Assembly: GCA_037046735.1 (NCBI GenBank)
Contig: JBAOHC010000001.1
Coordinates: forward strand, 1-64,000
Length of the DNA stretch: 64,000 bases
Direction: 5' to 3'
Source: JADKAV01 sp037046735
Lineage (GTDB): Bacteria; Actinomycetota; Actinomycetes; S36-B12; UBA10799
Shown: one piece after another, positions 24,658-33,659 of the stretch
How positions within the stretch are numbered: the stretch's first letter is position 1
Layout: each line of letters opens with the position of its first letter
Notes under the pieces: model-generated
The model's database searches: none
Told to the model about the DNA's origin: nothing
Seen by the model: the letters and a program-made list of their open reading frames with translations, nothing else
Made by a program: the position numbers and the translations under genes

Positions 24658-25391
24658 TGTCAGTGAGACGGAGATAACGTGCGGTTGACGGACACCCTCC
24701 GACCAGCGGGGGTGGGTTTGTCAGTGACACGCACAGAACCTGCGCCTGACGGACATCTTCCGGCCGATGGCGGCCAGCGGGGGCAGGTTTGTCAGTGACA
24801 CGCACAGAACCTGCGCCTGACGGACACCTTCCGGCCGACGGCGGCCAGCGGGGGCAAGTTTGTCAGTGACACGCACGAAACCTGCGCCTGACGGACACCC
24901 TCCAGCCAGCCAGGCCGAGTTTGTCAGTGACACGCACAAAACCTGCGCCTAACGGACACCCTCCGACCAGCCAGGGCAAGTTTGTCAGTGACACGCACAA
25001 AACCTGCGCCTAACGGACACCCTCCGACCAGCCAGGGCAAGTTTGTCAGTGACACGCACAAAACCTGCGCCTAACGGACACCCTCCGACCAGCCAGGGCA
25101 AGTTTGTCAGTGACACGCACAAAACCTGCGCCTGACGGACATCTTCCGGCCGACGGCGGCCAGCCAGGCCGAGTTTGTCAGTGACACGCACAGACCCTGC
25201 GCCTGACGGACACCTCCAGCCAGCGGGGGCAAGTTTGTCAGTGACACGCACGAAACCTGCGCCTAACGGACACCCTCCGACCAGCCAGGCCGAGTTTGTC
25301 AGTGACACGCACAAAACCTGCGCCTGACGGACACCCTCCGGCCGGCGGCAGGTTTGTCAGTGACACGCACAGAACCTGCGCCTGACGGACA
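24658..25391. repeat. tandem array of twelve 37-bp repeats, period 58-71 bp
   Basis: Copies begin at 24658, 24719, 24790, 24861, 24922, 24983, 25044, 25105, 25176, 25236, 25297 and 25355. The consensus starts TGTCAGTGACACGCAC, continues AAAACCTGCGCCT and ends GACGGACA. Spacers are of two kinds, about 24 nt (CCAGCCAGGGCAAGT type) and 34 nt (GGCCGACGGCGGCCAGCGGG type), giving periods near 61 and 71. The spacers repeat, so this is not CRISPR. The array fills the space between the ilvB promoter and the DUF559 gene. The leftmost copy is the most diverged. Confidence 0.92.
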
Positions 25392-25455
25392 CCCTCCTAT
25401 CCACAGATCGCCCACGGCGCTGCCACTTGGCGAGATCCTTGGCGAGGCTGCCGTT

Positions 25456-26364
25456 ATGTCACCACGTTTGTCGGACCGGACCCGCCACCTTCTGCGCGTA
25501 CAGCACGATCTCGTGGCGAGTTGGCAGGTGCCACCGTCGGAACGCAGCGCCCTGCGCCGCGCCGGGCGTCGGGGTGGCACCACGGAGCTCACCTACCACG
25601 TCTTCCACCTCGGACACCAAGAACTGAGCCCGCTGGCCAGAGCGTGGGCCGCCGTTCTGCACTGCGGGCCGCATGCCCGCCTCGGGGGTCGCAATGCGTT
25701 GGTGCTGCACGGGTGGGCGGGCGACCTGCAGGCGCCGTTCGACATCGTCGTACCCACGTCGTTTCGTCCTCATGAGCCACCGCCGTGGATAACAGTGCGC
25801 AGACTCGCGCTGCCGGGGACGTCACACCTGACTCCTCCCCGCGTTCTCGTGGCGGACGCCGCCGTCGAAGCGGCAGCGTGGTCGCGATCGCAGCGAGAGG
25901 CGATGTATCTGCTCATCTCCGTCATGCAGCAGCGGTTGACGACTGCCGACCGCATCCTCGCTTCTCTGTCGGCGACCACACGTCATCGCCGCCTCGTGCA
26001 GGCGATGGTGACTGAGTATCGCGACGGGATCCAGAGCGTCAGCGAGTACGACTTCTCCCACTTGTGCCGGCGGTACGGACTTCCACGACCCGTGCGACAG
26101 ACCCCCGTGCGGGATGCTCGCGGCAAGATCAGAAGTATCGATGTCGAGTTCCGCATCGGCAGCCGGACACTGCGGCTCGAAGTTGAAGGCTCTCACCATC
26201 TGAATCCGGACTCCTGGCTGGATGACATCGACCGGCACAACGGACTGGCCCTGGCCGGACACGATGCCTACCTGCGGGTGGCGACATTCACCATCCGCAC
26301 GGGTCCGGGCGAATTCATGACGCTCCTCGGAAAGCAGTTGGCCATCCTGGACCAAGCGGCGTGA
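25456..26364 (+). CDS. DUF559/Vsr-like endonuclease-fold protein
   Basis: A 302-residue protein starting at ATG 25456. The C-terminal third has the DUF559 (Vsr-like, PD-(D/E)XK) pattern: IDVEFRIGSRTLRLEVEGSH, then W(L)DDIDRHNGLALAG, with conserved D, E and H. The N-terminal part (about 1-120) resembles the AbiEi-type winged-helix and linker regions that precede DUF559 in many actinobacterial orphans. A nuclease activity has not been shown for most members. It stands alone, flanked on the left by the twelve-copy array (which stops 64 nt before the start) and on the right by one more copy 4 nt after the stop. Confidence 0.75.
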   Translation: MSPRLSDRTRHLLRVQHDLVASWQVPPSERSALRRAGRRGGTTELTYHVFHLGHQELSPLARAWAAVLHCGPHARLGGRNALVLHGWAGDLQAPFDIVVPTSFRPHEPPPWITVRRLALPGTSHLTPPRVLVADAAVEAAAWSRSQREAMYLLISVMQQRLTTADRILASLSATTRHRRLVQAMVTEYRDGIQSVSEYDFSHLCRRYGLPRPVRQTPVRDARGKIRSIDVEFRIGSRTLRLEVEGSHHLNPDSWLDDIDRHNGLALAGHDAYLRVATFTIRTGPGEFMTLLGKQLAILDQAA

Positions 26365-26368
26365 AGAA

Positions 26369-26405
26369 TGTCAGTGGCACGCACGAAAAGTGCGTCTGGC
26401 TGACA
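26369..26405. repeat. single 37-bp palindromic repeat between convergent genes
   Basis: TGTCAG and CTGACA flank an inner ACGCAC-GAAAA-GTGCGT hairpin, the most symmetrical copy in the window. It aligns base for base with both arrays. It sits between the convergent DUF559 and glnB genes and could act as a bidirectional terminator. Confidence 0.85.
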
Positions 26406-26416
26406 AAACCCCCGCC

Positions 26417-26755
26417 TCAGAGAGCGTCCGGACCGCGCTCCCCCGTGCGCACGCGCACAATCGTCTCCACAGGCACGACCCACACTTTGCCGTCCCCGAT
26501 CTTGCCGGTGCGTGCGGCCGACACCAGCACGTCGACGATGTGCCCGGCGTCGTCGTCCTCCACGACCACCTCCACCCGCACCTTCGGCACGAGGTCGACC
26601 ACGTACTCAGCGCCCCGGTAGACCTCGGTGTGCCCGCGTTGGCGGCCGTACCCGCTGGCCTCGGAAACCGTCATCCCCTCCACGCCCTGCGCCTGCAGCG
26701 CCTCCCGCACCTTGTCCAGCGCGAACGGCTTGATGATGGCGGTGATGAGTCTCAT
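26417..26755 (-). CDS. glnB: P-II nitrogen regulatory protein
   Basis: A 112-residue P-II signal protein that senses ATP/ADP and 2-oxoglutarate as a trimer. The T-loop is intact with Y51 (GHTEVYRGAEY), the site modified by GlnD in actinobacteria; the B-loop reads TGKIGDGKVWV and the C-loop is also conserved. It could be named glnK, but no amtB is adjacent. It begins 64 nt after ilvD on the same strand, so it may share that transcript, linking nitrogen/2-oxoglutarate sensing with branched-chain synthesis. Confidence 0.93.
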   Translation of the reverse strand: MRLITAIIKPFALDKVREALQAQGVEGMTVSEASGYGRQRGHTEVYRGAEYVVDLVPKVRVEVVVEDDDAGHIVDVLVSAARTGKIGDGKVWVVPVETIVRVRTGERGPDAL

Positions 26756-26819
26756 GACACCTCCTGTGTCCTGGATGTGTGCCAGACAACATACCGCCTA
26801 CTGGCTACTCGGCCGCGGG

Positions 26820-28493
26820 TCAGTCGCACACCGCGCCGCGCGAGGCGGATCCCACCAGCCGCGCGTACTTGTGCAAGACCCCGCGGGTGTAGCGCGCTGG
26901 CAAAGGCTCCCAGGACTCCCGGCGAACGGCCAGTTCGGCCTCATCCACCAGCAGATCGAGGGTGCGGTTGCCGATGTCGATGCGCACCCGGTCGCCATTG
27001 CGGACGAAGGCGATCGGACCGCCGTCCACGGCCTCCGGCGCGACGTGACCCACGCACAGACCTGTGGTTCCGCCGGAGAAGCGGCCGTCCGTGATGAGCA
27101 TGACGTCCTTGCCCAGCCCGGCGCCCTTGATGGCACCGGTGATCATCAGCATCTCCCGCATGCCCGGCCCACCCTTGGGCCCCTCGTAACGGATGACCAC
27201 CACGTCGCCGGTCTGAATCGACCCGTCCTCCAGGGCGGCCATGGCGGCCTGCTCGCGCTCGAAAACCTTCGCAGTGCCCTCGAAGACGTCGACGGGCACA
27301 CCGGCACTCTTCACGACGGCCCCTTCGGGGCACAGCGACCCGGACAGCACCGTGATGCCGCCGTGGGTGTCCAGCGGCGAGTCGATCGCCACGAGGATCT
27401 TGCCGTCGGGGTCGCTGGGCTGCAACTCCTCGAGGTTCTCGGCCACAGTGCCACCCGTCACCGTGACACAGTCCCCGTGCAGCAGGCCCGCGTCCAGCAG
27501 CGCCTTCATAACCACCGGCACCCCACCGACCCGGTCCACGTCGTTCATCACATAGCGGCCGAACGGTTTGAGGTCACCCAGCAGCGGCACCCGCGATCCG
27601 ATCCGGTGGAAGTCCTCCAGTTCGAGCTCCACATCGGCTTCATGCGCCATGGCCAGCAGGTGCAGGACCGCGTTCGTCGAGCCGCCCAGGGCCATCAGCA
27701 CGGTGATCGCGTTCTCAAAGGCGGGACGGGTCATGATGTCGCGCGCAGTGATCCCCTGGCGGATGAGTTCGACCACCGCTTCACCGGAGCGACGGGCGTA
27801 GGTGTCGCGGCGGCGGTCCACGGCCGGCGGTGCGGCCGACCCGGGCAGGCTCAGACCGATCGCCTCACCGATGCTGGCCATGGTGTTCGCCGTGTACATG
27901 CCGCCGCACGCCCCCTCCCCCGGGCAGATCGCCCGTTCGATCTCGTCGACCTCCGCCCGGGTGATCAGCCCCCGCGCGCAGGCCCCCACGGCTTCGAAGG
28001 CGTCGATGATCGTCACGTCCTTGTCACCGACCTTGCCCGGCATGATCGAACCGGCATACACGAACACACTGGCCACATCCAGGCGCGCCGCCGCCATCAT
28101 CATGCCCGGCAGGCTCTTGTCACAGCCCGCGAAGGTGACCATCCCGTCGAGCATCTCCGCGTTCATCACGGTCTCCACCGAGTCGGCGATGATCTCGCGG
28201 CTGACCAGCGAGAAGTGCATCCCCTCGTGACCCATGCTGATGCCATCGGAGACCGAGATCGTGCCGAACTGCAGCGGGAATCCGCCCGCCGCGTGCACAC
28301 CTTCCTTGGCGGCCCTGGCCAGCCGGTCCAGCGAGAGGTTGCAGGGGGTGATCTCGTTCCAACTGGACGCCACCCCGATCTGCGGCTTGCTGAAATCCTC
28401 ATCGTCCATCCCTACGGCGCGCAGCATCCCGCGGGCGGGGGCGCGTTCCATACCGTCGGTGACAACGTGACTGCGAGGTTTCATATCGGCCAT
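26820..28493 (-). CDS. ilvD: dihydroxy-acid dehydratase
   Basis: Iron-sulfur dehydratase of valine, leucine and isoleucine synthesis. From the ATG at 28493 the product has 557 residues (a second ATG lies three codons later; the longer frame upstream has no support). Cluster ligands are visible in ITPCNLSL, FAGCDKSLPG and GEGACGGMYTANTM, and the MALGGSTNAVLHLLA and TDGRFSGGTTG motifs are typical. No leader peptide was found. A 20-bp palindrome lies 31 bp upstream. Confidence 0.95.
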   Translation of the reverse strand: MADMKPRSHVVTDGMERAPARGMLRAVGMDDEDFSKPQIGVASSWNEITPCNLSLDRLARAAKEGVHAAGGFPLQFGTISVSDGISMGHEGMHFSLVSREIIADSVETVMNAEMLDGMVTFAGCDKSLPGMMMAAARLDVASVFVYAGSIMPGKVGDKDVTIIDAFEAVGACARGLITRAEVDEIERAICPGEGACGGMYTANTMASIGEAIGLSLPGSAAPPAVDRRRDTYARRSGEAVVELIRQGITARDIMTRPAFENAITVLMALGGSTNAVLHLLAMAHEADVELELEDFHRIGSRVPLLGDLKPFGRYVMNDVDRVGGVPVVMKALLDAGLLHGDCVTVTGGTVAENLEELQPSDPDGKILVAIDSPLDTHGGITVLSGSLCPEGAVVKSAGVPVDVFEGTAKVFEREQAAMAALEDGSIQTGDVVVIRYEGPKGGPGMREMLMITGAIKGAGLGKDVMLITDGRFSGGTTGLCVGHVAPEAVDGGPIAFVRNGDRVRIDIGNRTLDLLVDEAELAVRRESWEPLPARYTRGVLHKYARLVGSASRGAVCD

Positions 28494-28524
28494 AGGGTCA
28501 GGGTACCGTCGGCCGTCTGCGCGC

Positions 28525-28544
28525 TGATCGGGCAAACCCGATCA
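28525..28544. promoter_or_regulatory. TGATCGGG palindrome between divergent ilvD and Pr6Pr genes
   Basis: TGATCGGG and CCCGATCA are exact 8-bp arms around CAAA. The site lies 31 bp upstream of ilvD and 21 bp upstream of the divergent membrane-protein gene, a natural place for a repressor or activator site. No regulator gene is adjacent, and a start-proximal hairpin is an alternative. Confidence 0.5.
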
Positions 28545-28565
28545 CTATCCGCCACCCTGTAGCGC

Positions 28566-29318
28566 ATGACAGAGATCACGACGGTCGCCCCGCGCGGGGC
28601 GATGGTCACGGCCGCCCGCATCTACTGGCTGATCGTCGCCACCATCGGCACCGCATCGTTCCTGGTGAGTTGCACCATCTCGATGACCCAGGAGGGCAAC
28701 GGTGGGGCGCTGAACGGGTTGTGGTTCACGCTGAGCTACTTCACGGTGTGGAGCAACATCGTGACGTTCATCGCGACGTGGATGCTGGTCGCCGACCCGC
28801 AGCGCGATGGGCGCGGCTTCCGGTGGTTCCGCATGACCAGCCTGGTGATGATCACCGTCACCGGGCTCGTCTACGCGATCGTGCTGGCCGCCGACGCCCA
28901 CCCGGTGGGCCTGGGGGTCTATACCAACATCGGCTATCACTACATCGTGCCGTGGGCGAGTCTGATGGGTTTCCTGCTGTTCGGCCCCCGGCCACGGTTC
29001 AGCCGACGCGAGGTGTTCACCATGTTGCTGATCCCGGTGATCTGGCTCATCTACACGCTGCTGCGTGGATTGCTGACACTGCAACCGCCGCCGCAGGCCC
29101 CCGCCACCGAACTCGGCGCGCCACAGAACTGGTATCCCTACCCGTTCATCAACGTCAACGACCCGTCGCCTCTGATTCCCGGGCTGGAGTTCGACGGCTA
29201 CCTCGGGGTGGGTGTCAACATCGTCGTCATCATCGTGTTGGGCCTGGCCATCGGATTCCTGTACCTAGGACTGGACCGCCTGCTCAGCCGCAAGCAGCGG
29301 CCGACAGACCTGGGCTGA
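28566..29318 (+). CDS. Pr6Pr-family integral membrane protein
   Basis: A 250-residue protein with about six transmembrane segments. The LSYFTVWSNIVTFIATWM segment in helix two, GYHYIVPWAS, and the YPYPFINVND segment before the last helix are characteristic of the Pr6Pr family, whose function is unknown. It starts with ATG 28566 and is followed 7 nt later by another membrane protein, probably in one operon. It is divergent from ilvD. Confidence 0.8.
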   Translation: MTEITTVAPRGAMVTAARIYWLIVATIGTASFLVSCTISMTQEGNGGALNGLWFTLSYFTVWSNIVTFIATWMLVADPQRDGRGFRWFRMTSLVMITVTGLVYAIVLAADAHPVGLGVYTNIGYHYIVPWASLMGFLLFGPRPRFSRREVFTMLLIPVIWLIYTLLRGLLTLQPPPQAPATELGAPQNWYPYPFINVNDPSPLIPGLEFDGYLGVGVNIVVIIVLGLAIGFLYLGLDRLLSRKQRPTDLG

Positions 29319-29325
29319 GCGCCGC

Positions 29326-30169
29326 ATGCGACGCTTCACTGTTCTCGCCGTGCTGCTGGCCGGCTGCGGCCGCTTGGACGAACTGCAGTACAGCCCGGCT
29401 ACGACACCTGACCAGTGGTGCCAGCAGCGGCCGTGTGTCGAGGTGGGCGACACCATCCTCAACGAGCCGCTGGGGACGGTGCTGGTCTTCGGCCTGGCGC
29501 TGTTGTGGCTCATCGTCGGGACGTACTTCCTGCTCACGCGGGCAGGACAGCGTTCCCGTGCGTGGTTCGGGCTGGCGCTGCTGCTCGGCGGGGTGAGCGC
29601 CGCTCTGGCCGGGATCAGCTACCAAGCGTTCAGCTATGTCCTCAAATGTGAGGGCCTGCAGTACTGCCGCCTGACCAACGGCTTCGAAGTCGGCTACAGC
29701 CTCACGCAGGCATTCAGCGTCAGCGCCATGCTGATCGCGGTGGCCTACGCGTGTACGAGGGGCGGCACCCGGCGCGGTTTCGTGATCTACGCGTGGGCCA
29801 ACGTCGCCGTGTACCTGCGTGGTCACGGTGATTGCCGTGATGCTACCCAGCGCGGTATTGCTGTCGTTCCCCGTGCTGATGCTGTTCGCGGTCCCCGGTC
29901 TGGTGATGGTGATCGTCATCGCAGCACGTCGGCGCGCCGACCGGATGGCGCGCGTGATCCTGAACGTCGCGCTGCTGCAGATCCTGGTGCAGGGGGCATA
30001 TTTCGCGTACTACGCCGCAGGCATCACGCGGACGTTGTGGGACGACGGCGACGGGTTCTACTTCTCGGAGAACGACGTGCTGCACGTCGGGATGATCCTG
30101 TGGCTGGTGTACGTCTGGCGGGCGCTCGGACCCCTGTTGAGGGATGTGCAGGCGGCGCCGAAGGCCTGA
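29326..30169 (+). pseudogene. membrane lipoprotein-like gene with one frameshift
   Basis: The frame from ATG 29326 encodes a lipoprotein-type signal (VLLAGCG) and three hydrophobic segments up to about 29814. The next frame continues at VVTVIAVMLPSAV with two more membrane segments to a stop at 30169. Removing one base near 29815 (CTG-C-GTGGTC) restores a single 280-residue frame. The family is not recognised; the tail contains SENDVLHVGMILWLVYVWRA. This may be a sequencing indel, since several neighbours show the same kind of defect, or genuine decay. Confidence 0.6.
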
Positions 30170-30205
30170 GCCACATCCGGCCGGCCAGCCCTTCGTGGAC
30201 GTCCA

Positions 30206-32685
30206 TCACAGACTGCCGACGTCCACCACGCGCACGACCGCCTCCCCCGCCTCGTCGCTGGCCGCGAGGTCGACGACCGCCGAGATGCCCCAGTCCCGGT
30301 CCCCGGCCGGGTCGTCGAAGACCTGGCGCACCTCCCACACCCCGGGTTTGGTCTGGATGTGCAGCAATGCCGGGCCGCGGGCAGCCGGACCGGTTCCCAG
30401 CTCGTCGTACTCGGCGTAGTACTCCTGCATGGCCGCCTGCCAGCGCACGGCGTCCCAGCCGTCCTCGCCGTCGAGGGCGCCCAGGTCCTCCCAGCGGCCC
30501 AATGCGGCCAGCTCGACCCGGCGGAACATCGCGTTGCGTACCAGCACCCGAAAAGCCCGGACGTTGGCCGTGACGGGCGGAGGCGCCGAGTCCACCACCC
30601 CGGCGGAGACCTCGGCCTGCGGGTTGACCAGCTGCTCCCACTCGTCGAGCAACGACGAGTCGACCTGCCGGACCAGCTCACCGAGCCACTCGGTGATGTC
30701 GTCCACGGTCTCGGTGCGCAGATCATCCGGGACGGTACGCCGCAGGGCCTTGTACGCATCGGCCAGGTACCGCAGCACAAGGCCCTCCGAGGACGCCAAC
30801 TTGTACGCGCCCGACGTACTCGACGAACGTCATGGCCATCTCGTACATCTCGCGTGCCACCGACTTGGGCCGCAACGGGTGGGCCAACACCCAGGGGTGG
30901 CCCTCGGCGTACACGGTGTAGGCGTGTTCCAGCAAGTCGGCCAGGGGTTTGGGCCAGGTGATCTCCTCGACCAACTCGACGCGCTCGTCGTACTCGATGC
31001 CCTCAGCCTTCATGGCGGCCACCGCCTCCCCACGGGCCTTCGACTGCTGGGCGTACAGCACCTGCCGCGGGTCTTCCAGAGTGGCCTCCAGCACCGACAG
31101 GACGTCCACCGCGTAGGTCTCGGACTCCTTGTCGAGCAACTCCAGCGCAGCCAGAGCGAACGTGGACAACGGCTGGTTCAAGGCGAAGTCGTCCTGCAGA
31201 TCAGCCATCACCGACAGGTCGTCGGCCAGCACCCCGGCAGCCACCAGCGAGTCCTTGATCGCCTCGGCGCGTTCCCGCATCGCCTCCTTGGCCTCAGCCT
31301 CCTCGTCGTTGTCCGCGAGCAGATGATCCAAAGCCCCCGGCACGTCCACCGGCCGGTGTGCGATGTTGAAGACCATCGCATGGTTGATGTCGAAGCGGGA
31401 CTGCAATGGTTCCGGCGCCGCGACGATGATCCGCTCGAACGACGCCTTACCCCAGTTCGGGATTCCCTCCGGGGCCTTCTTGCGCACGATCCGCTTGAGC
31501 TTCTTCGGGTCGTCGCCGGCCTTCATGACCAACCGCTCGTTCTCGATCTCGTGCTCGGGCGCCTGCACCACGACATACCCGGTCGTGTCGTAGCCGGGCC
31601 GACCCGCCCGACCCGCGATCTGATGGAACTCCCGGGCGCGCAACAGCCGCATCCGCCGGCCGTCGAACTTCACCAGCGAGGTGACCAGGACGGTACGGAT
31701 GGGCACGTTGATCCCGACGCCGAGTGTGTCCGTCCCGCAGACGACCTTCAAGCAGCCCGGCACGAGTGAGCTGCTCGACGAGACGCCGGTAGCGAGGCAG
31801 CATGCCGGCATGGTGCACCCCGATCCCATGGCGGACAAGGCGGCTCAGCGTCTTGCCGAACCCCGCGGTGAAACGGAACCCGCCGATCTGCTCGGCGATC
31901 ACCCGCTTCTCCTCCTTGCTGCACACGTTCAGGCTCATCAGGGCCTGCGCCCGCTCCAGGGCCCCGGCCTGCGTGGGGTGCACGACGTACACCGGGGCCT
32001 TGCCCTGCTGCAGCAGCACCTCGATGGTCTGATGAATGGGTGTCGTGACGTATTCGAACTCCAGCGGCACCGGCCGCTCACCGCCGGCCACGATCGCCGT
32101 CTCCCGGCCCGTGCGCCGCACAAGGTCGTCGCGGATCCGGCCCATGTCGCCCAGCGTCGCCGACATCAGCAGGAACTGGGCGCCGGTGAGCTCGATCAGC
32201 GGCACCTGCCACGCCCAACCGCGATCGCGATCGCCGTAGTAGTGGAACTCGTCCATGCAGACCACACCCACGTCCGCGGCCGCACCTTCGCGCAGTGCCT
32301 GATTCGCCAGCACCTCAGCGGTCGCGCAGATGACCGGCGCCGTCGGGTTGACCGCCGCATCGCCGGTGAGCATGCCCACGTTGTCGGCGCCCAGCACGTC
32401 GCACAGGTCGAAGAACTTCTCGGAGACCAGCGCCTTGATGGGTGCGGTGTAGTACGTTCTGCGACCCTGTGCCAATGCGAAGAACATGGCTCCCAGGGCC
32501 ACCAGGCTCTTGCCCGAACCCGTCGGAGTCGCGAGGATCACGTGCGATCCGGAGGCCAGTTCGAGCAGCGCATCTTCCTGCGCCGCGTAGAGCGGCCGGC
32601 CGGTCGAGGCCGCCCACTGTCCGAAGCGATCGAGCAGATCCTCGGGTTCGGCCGGCGGTGAGAGCGCCTCGAGCAGGGACGTCAC
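30206..32685 (-). pseudogene. DEAD/DEAH helicase with DUF3516 C-terminus, two frameshifts
   Basis: Three consecutive frames give one 825-residue protein if one extra base is removed near 31755 (LLKVVCGTD restored) and one near 30812 (VGAYKLASSEG restored). The N-terminal part has Walker A TPTGSGKS, the DEFH box (VCMDEFHYYGD) and SATLGD; the middle has GVGINVPIRTV and QIAGRAGRPG (motif VI). The C-terminal 400 residues match the DUF3516 region of actinobacterial Ski2-like helicases. It would act on RNA or nucleic acid duplexes. The start overlaps the oleD stop by 4 nt, so it belongs to the ole operon. Confidence 0.82.
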
Positions 32686-33659
32686 GACGTTTGGTTGTAG
32701 TAGACGCGCAGCCGTCGGAAGCCCTCATCCAGGCTCACCCGCGGCCGCCACTGCAGCACGTCCTGCGTCTGGCGCAGATCGAACCAGTGCGCCGTTCCCA
32801 GTTGACCGGCCAGGAAGCGGGTCATCGGCGGGTCGTCGTCGCGGCCGCCGACCTTCCACACGCCTTCGGCGATGGCACCGCCCAGCCAGGCGACACCCCG
32901 CGGCACGGAGCGGGTGGGGGGCTTCTCGCCAGCCGCGGCGCAGATTTGCTCAAACAGCTCGGTCACCGTGCGGGGCTCACCGTTGGAGACGATGAAGGCT
33001 TGGCCGTGCCCTGCTTCCGCGTGGTCGACGGCCGCCACCACCGCATCCGCCGCGTTGTCGAGATAGGTCGTGTCGATCAGCGGACGACCGCCCGCGACCA
33101 GGGCCAATCGACCCTGCCGGGCACGTTCCACGATGCGGCCGACGAGCTGCGTATCGCCGGGGCCCCACACGAGGTGCGGGCGCACGGCGATCGTCACCAG
33201 CCCCGACCCATCGGCAGCCAGCACCTCCTGCTCGGCCAGGGCTTTGGACTTGGAGTATTCACCCTTGGCGTGGCGGGGGTCGGCGGGACCGGCACCCTCA
33301 CCGGCCAACGCGGATCCGGTGTGCGCGACCGAAGGCGAGGAGACGAACACGAAACGCTGCACGCCGGCGGCCCGTGCCGCACCGAGGACGGCCCGGGTGC
33401 CGCGCACATTCGTGTTGAAGAACTGAGTGCGGGTTCCAACGACGCCCACCCGCGCCGCGAGATGAATAACGGCGTCGACTCCGGACAGCGCCGCCGCTGG
33501 CACGTCGACGACGTCCGCGAGGTGCTGTTCGAGGTTGAGTTCGGCGGCGATCTTCGAGGGGTTGCGCTGAGTGACCACCACGGTGTCGCCGCGGCCCACC
33601 AACTGCCGGATGACCTGCGCGCCCAGCAGGCTGCTCGATCCGGTGACCAGGATCTTCAT
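32682..33659 (-). CDS. oleD: OleD-type 2-alkyl-3-oxoalkanoate reductase
   Basis: A 325-residue extended-SDR/epimerase-fold protein with the cofactor motif TGSSSLLGAQV, the RN segment that fits NADPH, and YSKSKALAE containing the catalytic Tyr and Lys. In olefin synthesis OleD reduces the beta-keto acid made by OleA to a beta-hydroxy acid. The name is supported by the oleA-oleBC-oleD order and overlaps on both sides (4 nt with oleBC and with the helicase). Confidence 0.9.
   Translation of the reverse strand: MKILVTGSSSLLGAQVIRQLVGRGDTVVVTQRNPSKIAAELNLEQHLADVVDVPAAALSGVDAVIHLAARVGVVGTRTQFFNTNVRGTRAVLGAARAAGVQRFVFVSSPSVAHTGSALAGEGAGPADPRHAKGEYSKSKALAEQEVLAADGSGLVTIAVRPHLVWGPGDTQLVGRIVERARQGRLALVAGGRPLIDTTYLDNAADAVVAAVDHAEAGHGQAFIVSNGEPRTVTELFEQICAAAGEKPPTRSVPRGVAWLGGAIAEGVWKVGGRDDDPPMTRFLAGQLGTAHWFDLRQTQDVLQWRPRVSLDEGFRRLRVYYNQTS

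Noticed and set aside
24658..25391. CRISPR-like array of twelve repeats
   Set aside because: Spacers belong to two recurring sequence types rather than being unique, and no cas genes are nearby.
26628..28562. 644-codon + strand frame
   Set aside because: Antisense shadow of ilvD.
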